This document shows positions 43,896 through 52,868 of a stretch of 64,000 bases of DNA, in pieces. Positions within the stretch are counted from its first letter, which is position 1. The number at the start of each line of letters is the position of its first letter. A model generated the notes under the pieces. That model was not told the origin of the DNA and did not search any database. It saw only the letters and a list, made by a program, of their open reading frames with translations. The position numbers and the translations under genes are program-made. The DNA is taken from NCBI GenBank assembly GCA_001769195.1, contig MEOK01000017.1:1-64000 (forward strand), written 5' to 3'. The stretch is from Bacteroidetes bacterium GWF2_40_14 (GTDB lineage: Bacteria; Bacteroidota; Bacteroidia; Bacteroidales; UBA932).

Positions 43896-44091
43896 TGAAA
43901 AGTAGGTGGAGCAGTAAATTTCAAGAGAGGGCAAAAGTTTGGATTATTTTCAGTCCAGGTGTGGATTTTTGGATACTGCACCGGGTTTACCTTCTCATGC
44001 AAGCATCCTTCAAATTCCACAACTGGATCTGCTTTTGCCAAATTTTTGCTCAATTAATATTTTTAACCATATCTGCTCCACCTACTTTTCA
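43896..44091. repeat. MITE-like inverted-repeat element (196 bp, family E)
   Basis: Perfect 19-bp termini (TGAAAAGTAGGTGGAGCAG and its reverse complement at 44073-44091). A second imperfect pair just inside (GGGCAAAAGTTTGG near 43928 against CCAAATTTTTGCTC near 44038) extends the palindrome. Short frames inside are not convincing genes. Located between the ECF sigma promoter and element D. Confidence 0.8.
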
Positions 44092-44101
44092 TTTGACACA
44101 T

Positions 44102-44208
44102 CAGCCCTATGCTTTCATGGCCAAACGCTCATTATCAATATATTAGTAAAACTATAAAAATTTATAATTGCTTAATAATCAATACTTGGCCATGAAAGCA
44201 TAGGGCTG
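44102..44208. repeat. MITE-like element family D, copy 2 (107 bp)
   Basis: The same perfect 23-bp inverted termini as 9768-9875 (left arm 44102-44124, right arm 44186-44208) around a different, A+T-rich centre. It lies ten bases from element E. Confidence 0.85.
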
Positions 44209-44220
44209 AAATTGGTATGT

Positions 44221-44263
44221 AAAAAATATACGGGGCCCCAACCAGGGTCCCCGTATATTTTTT
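44221..44263. terminator. Strong bidirectional terminator
   Basis: AAAAAATATACGGGG and its exact reverse complement (44249-44263) flank a 13-base loop, giving a G+C-rich stem with an A-tract on one side and a T-tract on the other. It works for the minus-strand ferritin gene (stop at 44321) and for any plus-strand transcript from the repeat island. Confidence 0.85.
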
Positions 44264-44280
44264 ATATCTCTGGATTCATC

Positions 44281-44309
44281 GGGTACACAATGTGCGTCCC
44301 CATGTACCC
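44281..44309. repeat. Family C palindromic repeat, reference copy
   Basis: A 29-bp unit, GGGTACACAATGTGCG then TCCCCATGTACCC, with 6-bp ends GGGTAC/GTACCC. It lies 11 bases from the ferritin stop codon. A partial echo (CATGTACA) follows immediately. Confidence 0.8.
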
Positions 44310-44320
44310 CATGTACACAT

Positions 44321-44842
44321 TTATACCGCAGCAGCTTGTGTAGAATCTACGAATACTCTCGTGGCCAACTCTTTGTCCAGAAGATATATTGCCTGACCAT
44401 CCTCTCCTATAAGGCTAAGCTGATCCAGGATTGCCTGTACATTCTGCTCCTCCTCTGCCTGTTCGTTGATAAACCACTGAAGCATGTTTGATGTGGCATG
44501 ATCTCTCTCGTTTAAGGCAGTCTCATAGCAATTGTGAATCATATCTGTTACCTTGCATTCATGATTGTAGGTCTCTTTAAATGCATCTTTTATTCCTTTC
44601 CACTCAGTTGGCACCTTTGCAATTGCCTCTAACTTAACTACTCCCCCACGTCCTACTATATAGTCATAAATTTTTAAAGCATGGGTTACCTCTTCCTGAT
44701 ATTGTACTCTCATCCAATTTGCAAATCCTTTAAGCCCTTTTGTCTGGAAATAAGCCGACATAGATAAATACATATATGCTGACCAAAATTCTGCATTGAT
44801 CTGTTTGTTCAATACTTCTTCTACTTTGTTATTAAATCTCAT
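44321..44842 (-). CDS. ftnA: Ferritin
   Basis: A 173-residue protein started at ATG 44842 (MRFNNKVEEVLNKQINAEFWSAYMYLSMSAYF); the frame extends further up but the family begins here. It is a four-helix ferritin with ferroxidase ligands in NAEFWSAYMY, QYQEEVTHALKIYDYI and NEQAEEEQNVQ. It oxidises and stores iron in 24-mers. It ends in VFVDSTQAAAV, somewhat different from the usual tail. It is bracketed by two family C repeats (44281 and 44914) and followed by a strong terminator. Confidence 0.95.
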   Translation of the reverse strand: MRFNNKVEEVLNKQINAEFWSAYMYLSMSAYFQTKGLKGFANWMRVQYQEEVTHALKIYDYIVGRGGVVKLEAIAKVPTEWKGIKDAFKETYNHECKVTDMIHNCYETALNERDHATSNMLQWFINEQAEEEQNVQAILDQLSLIGEDGQAIYLLDKELATRVFVDSTQAAAV

Positions 44843-44913
44843 AATTATAATTTTTAGTTTTTCAATGGCTTTTGAACTGCAAAATCTGTACCACTTAAAG
44901 CAGGTATAAGGTA

Positions 44914-44940
44914 AGGTAACGGGGACGTATATTGTGTACC
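44914..44940. repeat. Family C palindromic repeat, copy upstream of ferritin
   Basis: A 27-bp copy ending ATTGTGTACCC with the GGGGACGTA core; the left end is reduced to GGTAAC. It lies between the divergent ferritin and HAD genes, in the opposite orientation to 44281-44309. Confidence 0.7.
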
Positions 44941-44956
44941 CAAAAGAAGTTTTTAC

Positions 44957-44964
44957 TACATTTG
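44957..44964 (+). promoter_or_regulatory. Candidate -7 box of the HAD gene
   Basis: TACATTTG matches TAnnTTTG, 26 bp before the ATG at 44991. TTGT at 44931-44934, inside a family C repeat, is the nearest -33-like sequence. Confidence 0.45.
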
Positions 44965-44990
44965 CATAAACATTCAAAAACCTGTATAAC

Positions 44991-45410
44991 ATGTTTATCG
45001 CAGTAGATTTCGATGGCACTATAGTAAAGCATAAGTACCCCCAGATTGGGGATGAGATTCCATTCGCTATTGATACTCTTAGGCTAATCCAAAGCGAATT
45101 AAAGCATCAGATAATTCTTTGGACTGTACGTGAGGGTGAGCTGCTGGATGCAGCTGTAGAATTCTGCAGAGTTAGAGGACTTGAATTTTATGCAGTAAAT
45201 CAGAATCATCCGGAGAGCACAATGGTAAACGCTCCACGTAAACTTATGGCAGACATGTTCATAGATGACAGAAATTTTGGCGGAATGCCAGACTGGGGCT
45301 TTATTTACAATGCTTTAAAGGATCGACCCAAGGAGTGCCTGTCGGTAAACATTTTCAATCAGGCAGAACAATCCTTGCCAAAAATTAAAAAACGCGGCCT
45401 ATTCAGGTAA
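44991..45410 (+). CDS. Small HAD-family hydrolase
   Basis: A 139-residue protein with HAD motif I (AVDFDGTIV, Asp nucleophile near residue 6), motif II (ILWTVREGE) and a C-terminal DMFIDDRNFGG acidic motif. No cap domain. It resembles minimal HAD phosphatases known from Bacteroides. Substrate unknown. Its end overlaps the convergent ECF sigma gene by 12 bp. Confidence 0.88.
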   Translation: MFIAVDFDGTIVKHKYPQIGDEIPFAIDTLRLIQSELKHQIILWTVREGELLDAAVEFCRVRGLEFYAVNQNHPESTMVNAPRKLMADMFIDDRNFGGMPDWGFIYNALKDRPKECLSVNIFNQAEQSLPKIKKRGLFR

Positions 45411-46010
45411 ATGAGACCTTTCTGCAATTGCCAGAATTATGAATATCAGGAACATGCAGTTCCTCATCTTTTTATAAGCTATCTTAACTTGCGTTTTAAT
45501 GGTATTAACAGATATTCCCAATGTTTTTGACACTTCTTTGTAGCTTAAATCATCAATAACACTCATAATGAATATTTTTCTGCAAGAAGGTGGTAATTCA
45601 TTTATTTTCTTGTTTATAGCCCGTATTTTTATTTCGTTTTCTTTCACGGAATTTGTAAAAAGCTCATTATCTTCGATTGATATCCAATTATCGCTTTCAT
45701 GTAAAATTTTCTCGTTGTGTTTGGCAATTATTTTGTTGTGCCTTATATAATTTAAAGACATGTTCTTGACGATTTTCCTTAAGTAGGCACCAATAATTGA
45801 CTCTTCAGATAAATTTTCCCTGTTTTTCCACAAATAAATAAACGCTTCCTGAATAATATCCTCGGATGATTGAGCATTATTCAAGTATGCCATTGATAAA
45901 AAGTATAATTCTCTGGAATATCTGTGGTAAATAATTTCAAAAGCTCCGATATCACCATTAATTAGCCTGTTCGTCAATACTCTATCGTAATTAAATTCAT
46001 TGACTGACAT
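45399..46010 (-). CDS. ECF sigma factor (locus 2)
   Basis: A 203-residue sigma-70 protein. Region 2 is at about 18-90 (FEIIYHRYSRELYFLSMAYLNNAQSSEDIIQEAFIYLWKNRE) and region 4 at about 135-190 (INELPPSCRKIFIMSVIDDLSYKEVSKTLGISVNTIKTQVKIAYKKMR). The C-terminal FLIFIILAIAERSHLPE is hydrophobic and unusual, perhaps an extension created when the stop codon was lost near the HAD gene. It is divergent from the FecR gene it should partner, across a 117-bp region with a perfect palindrome. Confidence 0.92.
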   Translation of the reverse strand: MSVNEFNYDRVLTNRLINGDIGAFEIIYHRYSRELYFLSMAYLNNAQSSEDIIQEAFIYLWKNRENLSEESIIGAYLRKIVKNMSLNYIRHNKIIAKHNEKILHESDNWISIEDNELFTNSVKENEIKIRAINKKINELPPSCRKIFIMSVIDDLSYKEVSKTLGISVNTIKTQVKIAYKKMRNCMFLIFIILAIAERSHLPE

Positions 46011-46067
46011 TTTACTAATAATAATCCATCATACCATTAATAGTAAATATAGCACTTAATTCTGGAG

Positions 46068-46087
46068 TAGGGTGAAGCTTCACCCTA
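46068..46087. promoter_or_regulatory. Perfect 20-bp palindrome between sigma and FecR genes
   Basis: TAGGGTGAAGCTTCACCCTA is an uninterrupted dyad centred in the divergent intergenic region, 57 bp from the sigma ATG and 40 bp from the FecR ATG. It could be an operator for a dimeric regulator or a repeat remnant. No second copy noticed. Confidence 0.5.
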
Positions 46088-46127
46088 TTTGATATTTATG
46101 TGCTTTATTTTATGTAAAACAGAAATA

Positions 46128-47273
46128 ATGAAAGAAAGCGCAAATAACAATAACAAGAAAGTATACAGAAATCTCATCAAAATATTAAAGAATTCTGATA
46201 TCGATTCAAATACAGATAGTATCTATTATAAGTTAATAACAAGATTATATAGTATAATATCTAAAGAAGAACCTGATTACGAGCTTTTACTCAAAAGAAT
46301 TTTCAAAAGCATACCTCAAAAAAAAACCGGAAGAAATATCTTTGTCCGGAACAGATATTTTGCGTATGCGGCAAGTATTGCAATTTTATTATTTGCTGTG
46401 TTTAATTACAGTGAAAATTTCAAAAATATTTTTTACTCCGCTAAAACCCGCGAAGTTATAAATAAGATATCCGAGGTTCCAAAAAGGTATAAAGCGACTC
46501 TGATAATCAATGACAGTTGCTCTGTGAGAATAGAGAAGGATTCTGTCGCATACAGCGGAAACAAACTTGATAAAAGCATCGTTAACATTGTTGCTGGGTT
46601 AAAAATTTCAGACAGGTCAGAAATTCAAATGCACTCTTTATTAATTCCTAAAGGGGGTGAGTTTTTCCTGATTTTGCCCGATGGAACAGAGGTGCATCTC
46701 AACAGCAATTCAAAATTAAAATATCCAAGTAAGTTTTCTGAAGATAAACGAGAGGTTTATCTGGAAGGAGAGGCATTTTTCTGTGTAAGTCATTCAGATG
46801 GTATTCCGTTCTTAGTTATTACCAATAAAAGTATAACTAAAGTTCTTGGTACTGAGTTCAATGTCAAGTCCGATTCATTAATTAATCAAGTTACTCTTTG
46901 TAGTGGCTCTGTTGAAATAGAAAATCTACTGGCAAAGACCAAGATAATCATCAAACCTGAAGAACAAGCTACAATCACTAATCAAAAAACAGATATAGAA
47001 ATAGTAGACTCATATGAAATAAGAGCTTGGACAGAAGGCAAATACTATTTTAGAGAAAAAACCCTGAAAGAGATTACAGATAAGCTAAATGAATGGTATG
47101 ATGTCGATTTTCAATTCAAGGAAAATCGCACAAAATCAATCTTGTTCACAGGGATGATTAATAGAAATAACATCCTGAATGAAATTTTTGAATTATTCGA
47201 AACCAGCTATAACCTTAAGTTCCGGGTAAATGACTATGGAGTATTGATTATTGAAAACCCCGATAACAGCTGA
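46128..47273 (+). CDS. FecR-family anti-sigma factor (locus 2)
   Basis: A 381-residue protein from ATG 46128 (MKESANNNNKKVYRNL). Cytoplasmic part about 1-75, membrane helix about 80-98 (FAYAASIAILLFAVFNY), FecR domain about 165-275 (IPKGGEFFLILPDGTEVHLNSNSKLKYPSKF, REVYLEGEAFFCVSH, TKVLGTEFNVKS) and C-terminal DUF4974-like domain (WTEGKYYFREKTLKEITDKLNEWYDVDFQF). It should control the divergently encoded sigma factor and take its cue from the STN domain of the next gene. Confidence 0.93.
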   Translation: MKESANNNNKKVYRNLIKILKNSDIDSNTDSIYYKLITRLYSIISKEEPDYELLLKRIFKSIPQKKTGRNIFVRNRYFAYAASIAILLFAVFNYSENFKNIFYSAKTREVINKISEVPKRYKATLIINDSCSVRIEKDSVAYSGNKLDKSIVNIVAGLKISDRSEIQMHSLLIPKGGEFFLILPDGTEVHLNSNSKLKYPSKFSEDKREVYLEGEAFFCVSHSDGIPFLVITNKSITKVLGTEFNVKSDSLINQVTLCSGSVEIENLLAKTKIIIKPEEQATITNQKTDIEIVDSYEIRAWTEGKYYFREKTLKEITDKLNEWYDVDFQFKENRTKSILFTGMINRNNILNEIFELFETSYNLKFRVNDYGVLIIENPDNS

Positions 47274-47302
47274 AAAACCTCCTTTACTTAATAATATATG
47301 AT

Positions 47303-50300
47303 ATGAAAAAAATTCAATTTAAACCTCGTTACGACAGAGAGAAATGGAAAGTTCTTTTCATGAAAATAAGTTTGTTGTTAACGCCTCTGTTATTTGCCGC
47401 ATCATCCTATTCAATCGGTTATGAAGAGTTATTGGCACAGAAAAAAGTAACTCTAAATGCAAATCAACTGCAATTGGGAAAAATATTTAAAGAAATCGAG
47501 AATCAGACAAAATTAACGTTCTTCTTTTCAAACAATTGTGTGGACATTACTAAAACTGCATCAATAAATGTAAAAGATGAAACACTGGAAAACGTGCTAA
47601 ATACACTCATTAGCAATAAATATACCTACGTTTTGAAGGACAACTATATAGTTGTAAGTGAAAAGCAGAATCAACAACCTCAGAAAAACACAAAAAAAAT
47701 AGTCGAAGGAACTGTAAAAGACAAAAAAGGAGAGCCCCTCATAGGAGTCAACATCATTGTCAAGGGAACAAAAATTGGATCGACAACAAATGAAACCTGA
47801 CAATTCAGAATTGAAATACCGGAACTCAAAGAGGTGACTCTTGTGTTCAGTTATATAGGTATGGACAAACTTGAAACCAAGTATACGGGCCAGGAAAAAA
47901 TCATTGTAATTATGGTTGAAACTCTGGCAACAATTTCCGACGTAGTTGTAACAGGATATTTTACTGCGAATAAAAAAACTTATACTGGCTCTGCAACTAC
48001 TATAAGTGCGGCAGATATTGCAAAAATCAACAGTGGAAACCTGCTTCAGACAATTCAGGTTCTGGACCCCTCATTCAGGATAATTGAGAATGTAGACCAA
48101 GGTTCCAACCCAAACGCATTGCCCGAAATTGAGCTTCGTGGGAGCGGCAGTTTACCGGGCCTAAAAAGTGAGTTCCAATACAGCCCCAATATGCCCACAT
48201 TTATTCTGGATGGCTTTGAAGTGTCTGCACAAAAGATTTTTGACCTGGACCCAAGCCGCGTTTTATCAATTACCCTCCTTAAAGACGCGGCTGCTACAGC
48301 AATTTATGGATCAAGGGCGGCAAACGGAGTTGTTGTTGTAGAGACAAAAACACCAGAAAAAGGAAGAATTCAGATAAATTATAAAGGAGATTTTAAAACA
48401 TCTTCGGCAGATCTTTCCGGTTATGACCTGTTAAATGCATCTGAAAAACTTGATTACGAACTGCTCGCGGGAGTATATCCCGGCTCAAACAGGGTGAGCG
48501 ATATGGAGCGTAATATGGACGAGTACTATCAGAAGAGACGACTAGTGGCAATGGGTTACAACACAGACTGGCTTGTTCAGCCAATTGACCCGTTTTCAAT
48601 TGCTCATAAACACAGCCTCCAGGTTGAGGAAGGGGGCGAGAATTTTCGCTACAACCTAAATATGTTTTATGACAAAGACAATGGCGTAATGAAGGAGTCA
48701 TCCAGGGACCGTCTTGGAATAGGTGTTTATTTTCAGTACAGATATAAGAATCTGCTATTTATGAACAACCTCACATACAACAATGTGGTTGCAAAAAACT
48801 CTCCTTACGGATCCTTCAGCGAGTATGCAAAGGTTAACCCTTATTTGCCGTATAAAGATATTAACGGAAACATCGTCAAATTTTTCGAGTATGTAAATAC
48901 TCCAAACCCGCTATATAACGCTAATATTGGTGTGATTGACCAGGAGGCATATGACGAAATAATAAATAACTTTAAGCTGGAGTGGAGAATTGCAGATGGT
49001 ATCAAGCTTAAGAATACCATTGCATTCAGCAAAAAGGTATCAAACAATAAATTGTTTTACCCAGCCGATCATACTATATTCCGTGATCTGTATAACAGCC
49101 AGATAGGATCAGAAAAAGATAAGGCCGGCCTATATAGAAACGAATATGGGGAAGGAGTTTCATTCAACGCCAATTCGGTCTTCTCCTATTTTAAAGAGAT
49201 TAAAAATCACTATATTACATTTAATGGAGGGTTTGAGATGATTACCCAAAGAGGAGATCTAAATGTTTTTCAGACAAGAGGGTTTCCAAACAGCCTTCTG
49301 GCCTATCCAAGTTTTGGGACCTCATACGATATGGTTTCAACCGGATCGGGTGGAACCAAACCGGGTGGATCGGAAGACATTCTTAGATCAGCTGGATTTT
49401 TCGGAACATTTAATTACTCATGGAAAAACAAATACTTTGTAGATTTTTCTGGTCGTGCAGACGGTTCTTCCAAATTCGGAGCCAACAACCGTTGGGCAAA
49501 ACTATGGTCTGCAGGTGTGGGCTGGAACATTCATTACGAAAATTTCCTAAAGGACTCGAAAGTTGTAACAATGCTAAGGTTGAGAGCTTCCACCGGTTTT
49601 ACAGGAAGCCAGAACTACAACCCGAACCAGAGTCTTACTATGTTTGACTACATAAGAAACTACTACTATCAGAGAAACTATGCCGGAGCTCAGTTAACAG
49701 CAATGGGAAATGAAAATCTCAAGTGGCAGAGAACAAGGAAAAACAATTTCGGAATGGATTTGGAGCTATTCAGCAAACGCTTTACTGCAACTTTTGACTA
49801 CTACATAGATGACTCAAAAGATGCACTCACCCAGGTGACCCTCCCACCTTCTCTTGGGTTCTCATCTTATACAGAGAACCTGGGGCAGGTAAGGAATAGC
49901 GGATATGAGATCAAACTTAATATCGGAATAATCTCCAACAGCTCGAACGGGCTGTACTGGTCTCTGTTCGGCAGCGCCGCTCATAATAAAAACACCCTGC
50001 TCAAGATATCCAACTCATTGGATGCGTGGAATACTGAGCAAGATGCCATTGTCACAAGCAAACCAAAAGTACGCTTTATTGAGGGTCAGGATATGAAATC
50101 TATCTGGGTGGTTCCATCTATGGGGATAGATCCGGCAACAGGAAGCGAGGTGTTCCAAAAGCTAAACGGAGAATACACAACCACATGGAGCGCCGCAGAC
50201 CAGATTGTAGGAGGAACTATGACCCCCGACCTGTTTGGGAACCTTGGAACACAATTTATTTACAAACAGTGGCAACTCAATCTTTATCTGCTTTACAGTC

Positions 50301-50674
50301 TGGGAGGACAGACCTACAACCAGACACTGGTAGACAGAGTAGAGAATGCTGACCCTAATTTTAACGTAGACCGCCGGGTATTTGAAGGCAGGTGGAAAGT
50401 ACCGGGAGATATCTCCAGATTTAAAAACATTGCTGACCTGAGCGTAACTAAACCAACCTCACGCTTTATTGAGGATGATAATTTCATCCGCCTGAACTCA
50501 ATCAATGTATCTTATGAATTTGAAAAGAGACAACTTGAGAGACTTAAGCTCCAGAGGCTTAAGATCATTTTTTACGCCAACGATGTGTTTAATATTTCAA
50601 CAGTTAAACAAGAGAGAGGCCTGAGTTATCCGTTTGCAAGAAGCTTTACGTTAACATTTCAAATTGGCATCTAA
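47303..50674 (+). pseudogene. SusC/RagA transporter with STN domain, interrupted by one in-frame TGA (locus 2)
   Basis: The frame is continuous over 1124 codons except for TGA at 47798-47800 (codon 166). Before it: a signal-anchor region, STN domain (about 50-120, VTLNANQLQLGKIFKEIENQTKLTFFFSNN) and the first half of the carboxypeptidase-regulatory-like domain (VEGTVKDKKGEPLIGVNIIVKGTKIGSTTNET). After it the same domain continues (QFRIEIPELKEVTLVFSYIGM), then the plug (LLKDAAATAIYGSRAANGVVVVETKTP) and the complete barrel to FQIGI. Homologues have Gly (GGA) where TGA stands, so a single G-to-T change explains it. Translation would yield only the 165-residue STN part unless read through, or restarted at an internal codon near 47834 without a signal peptide. 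Sequencing error is the main alternative. Confidence 0.85.
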
Positions 50675-50687
50675 AAAATATATCGAT

Positions 50688-52094
50688 ATGAAAACATATA
50701 ATAAAATATTATTTGTCACACTGTCAACCGTTTTGCTGCTTTCTAGCTGCAATGGATGGCTGGACATCTCTCCAAAATCTTCTCTTAAAAAAGAGGATTT
50801 GTTTAAAACCGAAGGTGGTTACTTAAATGTTTTAAATGGAGTGTATATCGGAATGGTAAACGATCGTCTCTACGGTCAGGAACTTACATACGGCTTTATG
50901 GATGTGCTTGCTCAATATTATAATAACATTCCCAGCACACCTCTGCACAAATATGCAAACGCCTCAAAGTACAAATACGAAGAGGCAGCTACAAAGGGCA
51001 TCATAACAAACATATGGAATTCTATGTACAACAATATTGCAAATTGTAATGTTATTCTGGACAATATAGATGCAGATAAAGAGATCTTTACCGATAACAA
51101 CTATAACCGCGTAAAGGGAGAAGCTTTGGCACTGAGAGCATTTATGCACTTCGACCTGCTTAGGATGTTCGCCCCGGCATATAATACTGCAACTAAAAAT
51201 TTGTCCGGAATCCCATATGTAGATAAATTCACAAACATAAGGATTCCATTTTCGTCAATAGATGCAGTCTGCATCAGGATCAAACAGGATCTTATCGCAG
51301 CAAGAGATCTGCTTAAAGAGTTTGACCTTATGGGGCCTGTGGATGAGACTGTAGACGCCTCTCTCTCATACACTGTAGCAGACAGGAAAGCCTGGTTCAA
51401 TTACTATGCAGCAACTGCTCTTCTTGCAAGACTCAATCTATATATGGGAGATAAGGTAGCGGCTCTTGGGTATGTAGATGAGATAACAACAGACCACGCA
51501 AAAACAAAGATATCGTGGTCGCAGCAAACCCAATTCTACTATTACTTCTACTCACGAGAGAGAATATTTGGAGTTTTTATTGTGCTGGATCCGTATATGA
51601 AGAGCAAGGTAACCGATTACTTCGATATCGCAACTGCAAACAATAACAACATCCTAAAGGTGAGCATCCAGAGAACTATGGAGCTTTATGAGACATCAAG
51701 CGGGGGAGCATCAGACTGGAGGTATCTGGACTGGATGAGCAAAACAGACGATAACTATATCACAAAGTTCAATACATTATCCGGAATCCCGGTCCTTAAA
51801 CTGGCAGAGATCTATCTAATAGGAGCTGAGTGCACAATGGTGAGCGACCCCGTGAAATCTCTCTCCTACCTAAACACAATCCGCACAAACAGGGGACTTC
51901 CCGCTCTGCAGTCAAATGCGAATCTCTCAGATGAGATTCATAAGGAGTACGTAAAAGAGTTTCTTGGCGAAGGACAACTGTTCTATTTTTATAAAAGAAA
52001 CAGTTACGGAAACATCCCTTACTGGGGCACACCGGTTGACAATAAAGAGTACGTGTTCCCTGTTCCGGACAAAGAGATGGAGTTCAATAATTAA
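50688..52094 (+). CDS. SusD/RagB-type nutrient-binding lipoprotein (locus 2)
   Basis: A 468-residue protein from ATG 50688 (MKTYNKILFVTLSTVLLLSSCNGWLDI), lipobox LSSC. RagB/SusD features: LDISPKSSLKKEDLFKTEGGYLNVLNGVYIGM, EALALRAFMHFDLLRMFAPAYN, and the C-terminal PVLKLAEIYLIGAEC...LNTIRTNRGLP and FLGEGQLFYFYKR blocks. It starts 13 bp after the interrupted SusC frame and is itself intact. It is expected to be useless for uptake if SusC is not made. Confidence 0.94.
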   Translation: MKTYNKILFVTLSTVLLLSSCNGWLDISPKSSLKKEDLFKTEGGYLNVLNGVYIGMVNDRLYGQELTYGFMDVLAQYYNNIPSTPLHKYANASKYKYEEAATKGIITNIWNSMYNNIANCNVILDNIDADKEIFTDNNYNRVKGEALALRAFMHFDLLRMFAPAYNTATKNLSGIPYVDKFTNIRIPFSSIDAVCIRIKQDLIAARDLLKEFDLMGPVDETVDASLSYTVADRKAWFNYYAATALLARLNLYMGDKVAALGYVDEITTDHAKTKISWSQQTQFYYYFYSRERIFGVFIVLDPYMKSKVTDYFDIATANNNNILKVSIQRTMELYETSSGGASDWRYLDWMSKTDDNYITKFNTLSGIPVLKLAEIYLIGAECTMVSDPVKSLSYLNTIRTNRGLPALQSNANLSDEIHKEYVKEFLGEGQLFYFYKRNSYGNIPYWGTPVDNKEYVFPVPDKEMEFNN

Positions 52095-52129
52095 TATAGA
52101 CAACAGCAAATATTATAAAACTTTAATAT

Positions 52130-52837
52130 ATGAAGAAGATAATTACATTATTGATAGGTATAATTTCTTGCTTATTGATAACATCTTGCGAAAATGATAT
52201 TCAGGGGTTATATTCGGGTGAACATGCAGTATATTTTTCTGACTATAATTCTTCTGCAGATAGCGTAACTTACTCTTTTATAGGCAAAAACAGAGAGCAG
52301 GATACTGTTTTTCTGAATGTTCGTTTACTTGGCAACATGCTTACCTCTCCATCAAAAGTAGTTGTGAGAGTGATTCAGGGGAAGACAACTGCAATATCTG
52401 GAAGCCACTTTGAGGCAATAAAGCCTTATTACGAGTTCGGGGTAAATACATTTGATTATAAGCTGCCAATTATTTTAAAGAAGCACAACGATCTCAATTC
52501 GGGAGCCTTTGTTCTGGCTCTGGAGATAGTAGAGAGTGAAAATCTTTTGGTGGCCTTCAAGGAGAAATCAAGTGTGAGAATAAGGTTCTCCAACATCTTC
52601 ATGAAACCATCTATCTGGGATGCTACTCTGGCTCCTGTATTCGGAATTTACTCAAGAACAAAGCACGCAATATGCATGGATATAATGGGACGGCCATTCC
52701 CGGAGACTCTTGTAGCGTTTAATCTTGAGCGGAACCTCTGGAGAAATTTCGGATGGCAGTGTAATGCCTACTTTAAAGACAACATTGTGATGGACAATGA
52801 CCTTGTTCCACCTGCACGTATTTTACCTTGGTTCTAA
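52130..52837 (+). CDS. DUF4843 lipoprotein
   Basis: A 235-residue protein with signal peptide and lipobox ITSC (Cys at about residue 20). It shows the DUF4843 pattern: IQGLYSGEHAVYFSDYNSSADSVTYSFIGKNREQDTVFLNVRLLGN, a central VVVRVIQGKTTAISGSHFEAI and FVLALEIVESENL. These proteins occur regularly between SusD and PKD-like lipoproteins in Bacteroidota operons. Likely a surface accessory protein; function unknown. Confidence 0.85.
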   Translation: MKKIITLLIGIISCLLITSCENDIQGLYSGEHAVYFSDYNSSADSVTYSFIGKNREQDTVFLNVRLLGNMLTSPSKVVVRVIQGKTTAISGSHFEAIKPYYEFGVNTFDYKLPIILKKHNDLNSGAFVLALEIVESENLLVAFKEKSSVRIRFSNIFMKPSIWDATLAPVFGIYSRTKHAICMDIMGRPFPETLVAFNLERNLWRNFGWQCNAYFKDNIVMDNDLVPPARILPWF

Positions 52838-52868
52838 ACTAGTAAACCATTTTTAAAAGTTTTAAGTT

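Noticed and set aside
43895-44157. Two overlapping plus-strand frames of 70-80 codons
   Set aside because: Both span the inverted repeats of elements E and D and stop by chance; no start context or homology pattern.
47798-47800. Genetic code change with TGA read as Gly or Trp
   Set aside because: TGA is a normal terminator for other genes here (for example 2269-2271 and 29122-29124), and only one such codon is found in the frame.
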